Below the pieces are notes generated by a model that did no database searches, was not told where the DNA came from, and saw only the letters and a list, made by a program, of their open reading frames with translations. From positions 1-11,988 of the forward strand of contig DATCIJ010000227.1 of assembly GCA_036507855.1 (NCBI GenBank): a stretch of 11,988 nt of DNA, written 5' to 3'. The position numbers were made by a program, and so were the translations under genes. This DNA is from JABWBJ01 sp036507855 (GTDB taxonomy: Bacteria > Gemmatimonadota > Gemmatimonadetes > Gemmatimonadales > Gemmatimonadaceae). This document shows, piece after piece, positions 7,013 to 11,988 of the stretch (positions within the stretch are counted from its first letter, which is position 1; the number at the start of each line of letters is the position of its first letter).

Positions 7013-7942
7013 ATGGCCATAGCCCGAAACGCGTTTCTCGCCGCTTCGCGAAACAAGTGGCTCGCGGAGCACGTCATGCGGCGTCCGTTTGCGCGTCGCG
7101 CCGTGCGAAAGTTCATGCCGGGTGAGGAGCTTGCCGACGCCCTTGCCGCGGCGAAGGCGCTCGTCAACGATCGCATTGGTTCGATCGTCACCAGGCTCGG
7201 CGAGACGCTGACGGGTGAATCGCAGGCCGACGCCGTTCGCGATCACTACCTGGGCGCGTACGACGATATCAGGCGGAACGGCCTGCCGAGCGTCGTTTCG
7301 GTCAAGCTCACGCAGCTCGGGCTGGATCATTCGATCGACGCCTGCCGCGAGCACCTCGATGCGCTGGCACGGAAGGCCGTCGCGACGGACAGCCAGCTCT
7401 GGATCGACATGGAGGATTCGAGCTACGTCGACCGGACGCTCCTGCTCTACCGCGAGCTGAAGGCGAAGTACGCGCCCGTGGGAATCGCCATCCAGGCGTA
7501 CCTGAGGAGAACGCCGCCGGACATCGACAGCCTGCTGGACCTCAACCCGATGATCCGGCTGGTGAAGGGAGCGTACCTGGAACCGCCGCACGTGGCGTTT
7601 CCATCGAAGCGCGACGTCGACCTCCAGTACGCTTCACAGGGCGAGCGGCTGCTCGCTGCCGCCCGCGACGGTCGGGCGCTGCCGATCTTCGGGACCCACG
7701 ACATGACCATCGTCAGGCACCTCGTCGCGCGCGCCGCCGCGCTCAAGGTGGCGAAGGACCGGTTCGAAGTGCACATGCTGTATGGCATCCGTTCAGCCGA
7801 TCAGCGAGCGCTGGCCGCGGATGGCCACTCGGTGCGATGCCTGATCAGCTACGGGAGCCAGTGGTTCCCCTGGTACATGAGGCGCCTGGCCGAGCGACCG
7901 GCGAACGTGTGGTTCGTGATGCGCACCGCGCTCAGTCGTTAG
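7013..7942 (+). CDS. Proline dehydrogenase, monofunctional
   Basis: 309-residue flavoenzyme that oxidises L-proline to delta-1-pyrroline-5-carboxylate, the first step of proline breakdown, passing electrons from FAD to the respiratory quinone pool. The TIM-barrel signature motifs are all present in order: SVKLTQLGL (96-104), DMEDS (132-136), IQAYLRR (160-166), RLVKGAY (182-188), GTHD (227-230) and YGIR (257-260). Near the end, YMRRLAERPAN (288-298) contains the arginine pair (290-291) that holds the proline carboxylate in PutA. Length is usual for the single-domain enzymes of Gram-positive bacteria and Thermus; there is no fused pyrroline-carboxylate dehydrogenase, and the separate enzyme for the second step is not in the window. 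No strong ribosome site precedes the ATG. It converges on the peroxiredoxin gene across 68 bases with no clear terminator. Confidence 0.93.
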   Translation: MAIARNAFLAASRNKWLAEHVMRRPFARRAVRKFMPGEELADALAAAKALVNDRIGSIVTRLGETLTGESQADAVRDHYLGAYDDIRRNGLPSVVSVKLTQLGLDHSIDACREHLDALARKAVATDSQLWIDMEDSSYVDRTLLLYRELKAKYAPVGIAIQAYLRRTPPDIDSLLDLNPMIRLVKGAYLEPPHVAFPSKRDVDLQYASQGERLLAAARDGRALPIFGTHDMTIVRHLVARAAALKVAKDRFEVHMLYGIRSADQRALAADGHSVRCLISYGSQWFPWYMRRLAERPANVWFVMRTALSR

Positions 7943-8010
7943 GCGGCAGGAGCCCTCGAGCGATTGGCTGCCACGGCACGTTCTGTCAGCATCGAATACG
8001 AGTCCGGAGG

Positions 8011-8652
8011 CTAGTCCGGCAGGTTCGGCTGGGGCGTGACGCGGAAGTAGGGTTTCTTCACGACGAAACCCTTCGGGAACTTCTTCTGCGCGTCTTCGTC
8101 CGACACCGTCGCAGCGATGACGACCTCGTCTCCCTGCCGCCAGTCAACCGGCGTGGCCACCGAGTAGTCGGCCGTGAGCTGCAGCGCGTCGAGGATGCGC
8201 AGGATCTCGTCGAAGCTGCGCCCGGTGCTCGCGGGATAGGTGAACGTGAGTTTGACACGGTTATCCGGGCCGACCACGAACACCGACCGGACCGTGAAGG
8301 TGTCGCTCACGTTCGGGTGAATCATGTCGTACAACACGGAGATGCGACGATCAGGATCGCCAATCATGGGGAAGTTGACCTGGAATCCCGTGACGTCGGC
8401 AATGTCCGCGGCCCAACGCTCGTGCGATTCGACGGAATCGACGCTCAATCCGATGAGCTTCGTATTGCGCCGGTCGAACTCGCTCTTGAGTGCCGCGGCG
8501 CGGCCCAGCTCCGTGGTGCAGACGGGAGTGAAGTCCTTCGGGTGCGAGAACAGGATCGCCCAGCTTCCGCGCTTCCAGTCATGGAAGCTGAGGAGCCCCA
8601 TGGTGGTATCCGCCTCGAAATCAGGTGCGATGTCCCCGAGTCGAATGGCCAT
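8011..8652 (-). CDS. 1-Cys peroxiredoxin (Prx6 type)
   Basis: 213-residue peroxidase that reduces hydrogen peroxide and organic hydroperoxides in the cytoplasm. The active site is HPKDFTPVCTTE (37-48) with the peroxidatic cysteine C45, and threonine 42 and a later arginine at about 122 (TVRSVF) complete the pocket. C45 is the only cysteine in the protein, so it needs an external thiol or another reductant. The histidine just before PKDFTPVC and the long C-terminal dimerisation domain (about 165-213, with VDWRQGDEVVI and GFVVKKPYFR) place it in the Prx6/AhpE-like long 1-Cys class and not among the typical 2-Cys AhpC proteins. A strong Shine-Dalgarno site precedes the ATG. It is the last gene of the minus-strand run, 126 bases after glyA, and probably has its own promoter. 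Confidence 0.95.
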   Translation of the reverse strand: MAIRLGDIAPDFEADTTMGLLSFHDWKRGSWAILFSHPKDFTPVCTTELGRAAALKSEFDRRNTKLIGLSVDSVESHERWAADIADVTGFQVNFPMIGDPDRRISVLYDMIHPNVSDTFTVRSVFVVGPDNRVKLTFTYPASTGRSFDEILRILDALQLTADYSVATPVDWRQGDEVVIAATVSDEDAQKKFPKGFVVKKPYFRVTPQPNLPD

Positions 8653-8658
8653 CTCGGA

Positions 8659-8665
8659 CCCCTCC
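8659..8665 (-). promoter_or_regulatory. Strong Shine-Dalgarno site of the peroxiredoxin gene
   Basis: GGAGGGG on the minus strand lies six bases before the ATG at 8652. It is among the best ribosome sites in the window and suggests high expression, as expected for a peroxiredoxin. Confidence 0.75.
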
Positions 8666-8778
8666 GCAGTGCGCCCCCTGGGGGGCGGCGACCCCAGCGC
8701 CTTGTCGCAAAATAGCGCACCGGGTCAGCCGGAGAAGGCCATCTCGACGGCGTCGATGAATGCGACGGTGACAGTGGC
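8666..8778 (-). promoter_or_regulatory. Spacer between glyA and the peroxiredoxin gene
   Basis: The spacer has no gene. It holds an inverted repeat at 8673-8686 with 6-bp arms GCCCCC and GGGGGC around TG; it lacks a T-run and could equally be a protein site or a chance GC palindrome. On the minus strand TATTTT at 8709-8714 is a possible -10 box for the peroxiredoxin, with no convincing -35 box at 17 bases. The strong ribosome site is listed separately. Confidence 0.25.
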
Positions 8779-10068
8779 CTACGCGGGAATCGCCTGGGGC
8801 GACGGATACAGGGGAAACGCCACCGTGAGGGCGCGCACGTCCCGGTGAACCACGGACGAAACGCTTGCGTCCTCGGGTGCGGTGAGTACGCGGTCGATCA
8901 GGGCCGCTATGCGTACCATCTCCGCCTCACCCATCCCTCGTGTCGTGACGGCCGGCGTGCCAATTCGAACGCCGCTCGTCACGAACGGCGACTGGGTCTC
9001 GCGAGGAACGGTGTTCTTGTTGACTGTGATCCCGGCGCGGTCCAGCGCCTGCTCCGCGGCCTTTCCGGTAAGGCCCTTGTTGCGGAGGTCAACCAGCATG
9101 AGGTGGTTGTCGGTCCCTCCCGACACGAGATCGTAGCCGCGCGCTGACAGTGCGTCGGCGAGCGCCGCGGCGTTACCTATGATCCGGCCGCAGTATTCCT
9201 TGAACGATGGTGCGAGCGCCTCACGGAATGAGACGGCCTTCGCGGCGATCACGTGCTCGAGCGGCCCGCCCTGAGTTCCGGGGAAGACTGCCTTGTCGAT
9301 CGCCTTCGCATGCTCGGCCCGGCAGAGGATCAGGCCTCCACGCGGCCCCCGCAGCGTCTTGTGGGTGGTGGTTGTCACGATGTCGGCGTGCGGGACGGGC
9401 GATGGATGAAAGCCGGTGGCGACGAGGCCGGCGATGTGGGCCATGTCGACCATGAAGATCGCGCCGACTTCCCGCGAAATCGCGGCGAACGCTTCGAAGT
9501 CGATGACGCGCGGGTAGGCGCTGGCACCGGCCAGGATCAGTCGCGGGCGCTCCTTGCGTGCGACGTCCCGCAGCTGGTCGTAGTCGATGTACCCCGCGTC
9601 GTTTACGCCGTAGTGGACTGCTCGATAGAGCATGCCGGAGAAGTTCACGGGCGAGCCATGCGTCAGGTGTCCCCCTTGCGAGAGGTCCTGGCCCAGGAGC
9701 GTGTCGCCGGGTTTCATGAAGGCGAAGCAGGCCGCGAAGTTCGCCGACGCGCCGGAGTGGGGCTGCACGTTGACATGGTCCGCGCCGAAGAGCGCCTTGC
9801 CGCGGTCGATCGCGATCTGCTCCACCTGATCGACGATCTCGCACCCGCCGTAATAGCGTTTTCCCGGCAGTCCCTCGGCGTACTTGTTGGTCAGCGGGCT
9901 ACCCATCGCCTCGAGCACCGCGGGCGAGACGAAGTTCTCGCTGGCAATCAGTTCCAGTCCGTCGGTCTGTCGTTCGATTTCGCGCTCGATGAGCCGGGCG
10001 ATCTCCGGGTCCGTTTCGCGCAGCGCCGCGCCCGGTGGACAGCGATCCCATTCACGCCAGCCGTTCAT
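8779..10068 (-). CDS. glyA: Serine hydroxymethyltransferase
   Basis: 429-residue PLP enzyme that interconverts serine plus tetrahydrofolate with glycine plus 5,10-methylenetetrahydrofolate, the main source of one-carbon units. The family signature is unmistakable: LIASENF (40-46), NKYAEGLPGKRYYGG (61-75), HSGASAN (104-110), VDMAHIAGL (207-215), the PLP lysine K237 in TTTTHKTLRGPRGG, and SGVRIGTPA (365-373) with R368 binding the substrate carboxylate. The length is normal. The ATG overlaps the stop codon of rpiB as ATGA, and GAGGAA (10077-10082) lies eight bases before it inside rpiB. A downstream gene coupled this way is usually translated by ribosomes finishing the upstream one. The 10-15 residues before LRETDPEIA are slightly longer than usual but have no better alternative start. 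Confidence 0.97.
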   Translation of the reverse strand: MNGWREWDRCPPGAALRETDPEIARLIEREIERQTDGLELIASENFVSPAVLEAMGSPLTNKYAEGLPGKRYYGGCEIVDQVEQIAIDRGKALFGADHVNVQPHSGASANFAACFAFMKPGDTLLGQDLSQGGHLTHGSPVNFSGMLYRAVHYGVNDAGYIDYDQLRDVARKERPRLILAGASAYPRVIDFEAFAAISREVGAIFMVDMAHIAGLVATGFHPSPVPHADIVTTTTHKTLRGPRGGLILCRAEHAKAIDKAVFPGTQGGPLEHVIAAKAVSFREALAPSFKEYCGRIIGNAAALADALSARGYDLVSGGTDNHLMLVDLRNKGLTGKAAEQALDRAGITVNKNTVPRETQSPFVTSGVRIGTPAVTTRGMGEAEMVRIAALIDRVLTAPEDASVSSVVHRDVRALTVAFPLYPSPQAIPA

Positions 10069-10514
10069 TCGGTTGGTTCCTCGCGTTCGATTTTTTCGAC
10101 CCGGCGCGCATGACGCCCGCCTTCGAATCCGGTCGACAGAAAGACATCCAGGATCTGTCCGGCATCCTCGGGTGACAGAAAGCGAGCCGGCAGGACCAGG
10201 ACATTCGCATCGTTATGCTTTCGTGAGAATTCCGCGATCTCGGGCGACCAGACCACCGCGGCGCGCACGTGAGGATGGCGGTTGGCCGCGTACGCCATCC
10301 CGAGCCCTGTGCCGCACAGCAGCACGCCTCGTTTCACCTCGCCGCGGGACACCATGTCGGCGAGCGGGTGGGCAAAATCCGCGTAATCCGACGATGCCGG
10401 CGAATTCGTGCCGAGGTCCTTCACCTCGTACCCATGCTCCTTCAGCCAGGCCGCGAGTTCCTCCTTCATCTCGAAACCGGCGTGGTCACTGGCGATGGGA
10501 ATCACTTCAGACAT
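10065..10514 (-). CDS. rpiB: Ribose-5-phosphate isomerase B
   Basis: 149-residue RpiB/LacAB-family sugar-phosphate isomerase that interconverts ribose 5-phosphate and ribulose 5-phosphate in the pentose phosphate pathway. Key parts are IASDHAGFEMK (7-17) with the substrate-binding Asp-His pair, the active-site cysteine C67 in LLCGTGLGMAYAANR (65-79), and EFSRKHNDANVLVLPAR (95-111) with the catalytic-region histidine H100. The length is typical. The ATG at 10514 is chosen because conserved sequence starts four residues later; extending the frame upstream only translates the adjacent repeat element and the preceding gene in another frame. The start codon touches the end of that element, so the sequence before it is pyrimidine-rich and has no Shine-Dalgarno motif. 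It overlaps glyA by four bases. Confidence 0.95.
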   Translation of the reverse strand: MSEVIPIASDHAGFEMKEELAAWLKEHGYEVKDLGTNSPASSDYADFAHPLADMVSRGEVKRGVLLCGTGLGMAYAANRHPHVRAAVVWSPEIAEFSRKHNDANVLVLPARFLSPEDAGQILDVFLSTGFEGGRHARRVEKIEREEPTE

Positions 10515-10631
10515 GAGATGAGAGATGGGAGATCTGAGATAAACTGCCATGGGGATCAGGCTGTGTCGATTGGGAATCTGGCGCGGCGCAATCGAGATGC
10601 AGTCTATCTCAAGTCTCCCATCTCCCATCTC
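10515..10631. repeat. Inverted-repeat element, copy A (7-bp-unit arms)
   Basis: The left arm (10515-10547) and right arm (10599-10631) are 33 bases each and complementary at 29 of 33 positions, around a 51-base loop. The arms are built of 7-bp units: reading the plus strand, ATGAGAG (10518), ATGGGAG (10525), ATCTGAG (10532), then ATAAACTGC. The mirror arm reads GCAGTCTAT, CTCAAGT, CTCCCAT, CTCCCAT. The loop contains an inner stem, TCGATT (10566-10571) with AATCGA (10590-10595). The element fills the whole gap between the leucine dehydrogenase stop and the rpiB ATG and overlaps the first two bases of that stop codon. It codes for nothing recognisable. Copy B at 11718-11843 has the same arms and a related loop. 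It is probably a dispersed non-coding MITE- or REP-like element that folds into a long hairpin in RNA. Confidence 0.85.
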
Positions 10632-11703
10632 AATTCTTGCGCGGCCACTGCGGCCACGTCCGCACCAGACCGCCCACCGCGGCCAATCGACGCTCCGCCA
10701 GGCGATCGGCGGCCACGTAGGTGGGGATTCCCTGCTCCTTCGCGATCTCGAAGACGCCCAGCGTCGTCTCGAAGATCTCGTCCGCCTTGCGGAGCGCGCG
10801 GTCGCGCGTCCAACCGGCGACCTCGCCATACACGTTGATCACGCCGCCCGCGTTGGCCACATAGTCAGGTGCATACAGGATTCCGCGGCGCTCCAGTTCA
10901 TCGCCGTGCCGCTCCTCGAGCAGTTGATTGTTCGCGGCGCCGGACACGATCTCCACCGTGAGTTGCGGCAGCGTCTCGTCGTTGATGATCCCGCCGAGGG
11001 CGCACGGCGCGAAGATGTCGCCCTTCTGCGAATAGATCGCCGCCGGATCCACCTGGCGCGCACCAAACTCGCTGCCGGCGCGCTCCACACGCGCGGGGTC
11101 GATGTCGGTAACCACGAGTCTCGCGCCGGCGGCGTGCAACTCGCGGCAGAGAAAGTGACCGACGTTTCCGAGACCCTGCACGATCACGGTCTTTCCCTCG
11201 ACCTTCTCGCTTCCCCAGCGCGCACGCGCCGAAGCCTGGATCGCCCGGAAGACACCGCGGGCCGTTACGGGCGACGGATCTCCCGACTTTGTCTCGAGAC
11301 CGGCGACGTAGTCGGTCTCCATGTGGACGAAATCCATGTCAGCCGTACTGGTGCCGACGTCTTCCGCGGTGATGTACCGGCCGCCCAGCGATTCGACGAA
11401 GCGTCCGTGGGCGCGAAAGATCATTTCCCGGCGCGTGGTGCGATTGTCGCCGATGATGACCGCCTTGCCGCCACCGAGGTTGAGACCGGCTACCGCGTTC
11501 TTGTACGTCATGCCGCGCGCGAGGCGGAGCACGTCGAACACGGCCTCTTCCTCGGACTGGTAATTCCAGAATCGGGTTCCGCCGAGCGCGGGACCGAGGG
11601 TCGTGTCGTGGATCGCGATGATACCGCGATAGCCGCTCGATTTGTCGTAACACGCCACCAGCTGTTCGTGGCCGAGGTCGGACATCTGGGAGAAGATCTT
11701 CAT
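10630..11703 (-). CDS. Leucine dehydrogenase (Glu/Leu/Phe/Val dehydrogenase family)
   Basis: 357-residue NAD-dependent dehydrogenase that reversibly deaminates leucine, and usually valine and isoleucine, to the branched-chain 2-oxo acid plus ammonia. Nearly the whole sequence parallels Bacillus leucine dehydrogenase. AIHDTTLGPALGGTR (30-44) lines the substrate pocket. ARGMTYKNA (62-70) contains K68, and AGLNLGGGKAVI (72-83) contains the catalytic K80. ITAEDVGT (111-118) contains the catalytic D115, and GLGNVG (177-182) is the NAD-binding loop. APDYVANAGGVINV near 280 is also typical of the family. The length matches the family. It lies downstream of an acyl-CoA dehydrogenase, which fits branched-chain amino-acid catabolism. 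It is flanked by two copies of an inverted-repeat element, and no Shine-Dalgarno sequence is visible before the ATG. Valine or phenylalanine preference cannot be fully excluded. Confidence 0.93.
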   Translation of the reverse strand: MKIFSQMSDLGHEQLVACYDKSSGYRGIIAIHDTTLGPALGGTRFWNYQSEEEAVFDVLRLARGMTYKNAVAGLNLGGGKAVIIGDNRTTRREMIFRAHGRFVESLGGRYITAEDVGTSTADMDFVHMETDYVAGLETKSGDPSPVTARGVFRAIQASARARWGSEKVEGKTVIVQGLGNVGHFLCRELHAAGARLVVTDIDPARVERAGSEFGARQVDPAAIYSQKGDIFAPCALGGIINDETLPQLTVEIVSGAANNQLLEERHGDELERRGILYAPDYVANAGGVINVYGEVAGWTRDRALRKADEIFETTLGVFEIAKEQGIPTYVAADRLAERRLAAVGGLVRTWPQWPRKN

Positions 11704-11717
11704 GACTGAAACTGGAC

Positions 11718-11843
11718 GGGAGATGGGAGATGGGAGATCTGAGATAAACTGCTCTTTGGACCGGATCGGAGTCGATCGGAAAGGGGACGCGGCGAAATCA
11801 CAGTGCAGTTTGTCTCACGTCTCCCATCTCCCATCTCCCATCT
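11718..11843. repeat. Inverted-repeat element, copy B (7-bp-unit arms)
   Basis: The left arm (11718-11752) and right arm (11805-11843) enclose a 52-base loop; the 35 bases nearest the loop pair at 32 of 35 positions. Perfect ATGGGAG units start at 11723 and 11730, followed by ATCTGAG and ATAAACTGC. The right arm has GCAGTTTGT, CTCACGT and then three CTCCCAT units (821, 828 and 835 of the 11-kb block). It differs from copy A mainly in the number of heptads. The last 34 bases of the loop match those of copy A at 23 positions, so the whole element is homologous and not just the arms. The right end overlaps the first two bases (plus-strand order) of the acyl-CoA dehydrogenase stop codon; the left end stops 14 bases before the leucine dehydrogenase ATG. 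No clear target-site duplication is seen. Confidence 0.85.
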
Positions 11844-11988
11844 AGCGAGCGTACAGCTCGCGTGCGATCACGATGCGCTGGATCTCCGAGGTGCCTTCAT
11901 AGATCTGCGTTACCTTCGCATCCCGGAAATAGCGCTCGACCGGATAATCAGTGACATAGCCGTAGCCGCCGAGGATCTGGATGGCTTC
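11842..11988 (-). CDS. Acyl-CoA dehydrogenase, C-terminal end (partial)
   Basis: The last 48 residues of an acyl-CoA dehydrogenase; the rest lies beyond the right edge of the window. The fragment has the family's closing signature: ILGGYGYVTDYPVERYFRDAK (FAD-contacting) and then TQIYEGTSEIQRIVIARE. The glutamate of YEGTS is the catalytic base that removes the alpha proton in medium- and short-chain enzymes. The flavoenzyme oxidises acyl-CoA to 2-enoyl-CoA and hands electrons to electron-transfer flavoprotein. Next to leucine dehydrogenase, an isovaleryl- or short/branched-chain specificity is plausible, but the fragment does not show it. The stop codon TAG overlaps the end of the repeat element copy B. 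Confidence 0.9.
   Translation of the reverse strand, partial: EAIQILGGYGYVTDYPVERYFRDAKVTQIYEGTSEIQRIVIARELYAR

Noticed and set aside
7943..8010. Terminator between the convergent proline dehydrogenase and peroxiredoxin genes
   Set aside because: The only complementarity is GGCAG (7945-7949) with CTGCC (7968-7972) and an 18-base loop, with no T-run. A direct AGTCCGG pair (8001 and 8013) is also too short to mean anything.
7837..8715. Long plus-strand open frame opposite the peroxiredoxin
   Set aside because: It is Arg-rich and antisense to a fully recognisable peroxiredoxin; long shadow frames are expected at this GC content.
10515..10829. N-terminal extension of RpiB through the repeat element
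   Set aside because: The added 105 residues are out-of-frame translation of leucine dehydrogenase and the repeat. RpiB conservation starts at the ATG at 10514.
10549..11709. 386-codon plus-strand open frame opposite leucine dehydrogenase
   Set aside because: Antisense shadow of a gene with complete family motifs; it also reads through the repeat element.
10515..11843. CRISPR array or intrinsic terminators at the heptad repeats
   Set aside because: The units are 7 bases with no spacers, arranged as mirror-image arms; the long stems are not followed by a T-run on either strand.
10515..11843. Target-site duplications around the two repeat elements
   Set aside because: I compared the bases next to both ends of each copy and found no matching short direct repeats, so transposition is not shown by the flanks.

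Overview
The window is GC-rich, tightly packed bacterial chromosome carrying mostly housekeeping and amino-acid metabolism genes. A Gemmatimonadota-like host is the best guess. It rests on a large membrane-anchored SARP/BTAD-type regulator with a TolB-like and TPR tail, secreted proteins with signal peptides ending in ARA-Q, and short-period tandem repeats between genes. This is inference; no rRNA or other phylogenetic marker is present. I see no phage, insertion sequence, CRISPR array, tRNA or rRNA.

Layout. Positions 1-182 hold no gene but carry two short tandem-repeat tracts. A secreted LIC_10091-like protein (183-1319, minus) diverges from a small secreted, beta-rich protein (1437-1925, plus). 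The latter converges on a 1015-residue regulator (1959-5006, minus) with an N-terminal winged helix and BTAD domain, a single membrane segment, a TolB-like region and TPRs. An AT-rich divergent control region (5007-5253) separates the regulator from a four-helix membrane protein (5254-5769). A cysteine-synthase-family PLP enzyme (5878-6945) and a monofunctional proline dehydrogenase (7013-7942) follow on the plus strand.

The right third is all on the minus strand. In transcription order it reads: the C-terminal end of an acyl-CoA dehydrogenase, leucine dehydrogenase, rpiB, glyA and a 1-Cys peroxiredoxin. Leucine dehydrogenase and acyl-CoA dehydrogenase fit branched-chain amino-acid breakdown. 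rpiB and glyA overlap by four bases and are probably translationally coupled. Together with proline dehydrogenase and the cysteine-synthase-like enzyme, the window leans towards amino-acid turnover.

The most unusual structure is a pair of related inverted-repeat elements of about 120 bp, at 10515-10631 and 11718-11843. Each has arms built from 7-bp units (ATGGGAG on the plus strand) ending in a conserved ATAAACTGC, around a 51-52-base loop that is itself partly conserved. They lie on either side of the leucine dehydrogenase gene in the same orientation, and in both cases one arm runs into the stop codon of the gene transcribed before it. The first copy fills the whole spacer between leucine dehydrogenase and rpiB. 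They look like a small non-coding dispersed element family (MITE- or REP-like). A second, unrelated 7-bp tract (ACCCGCA) directly abuts the stop codon of the gene at 183.
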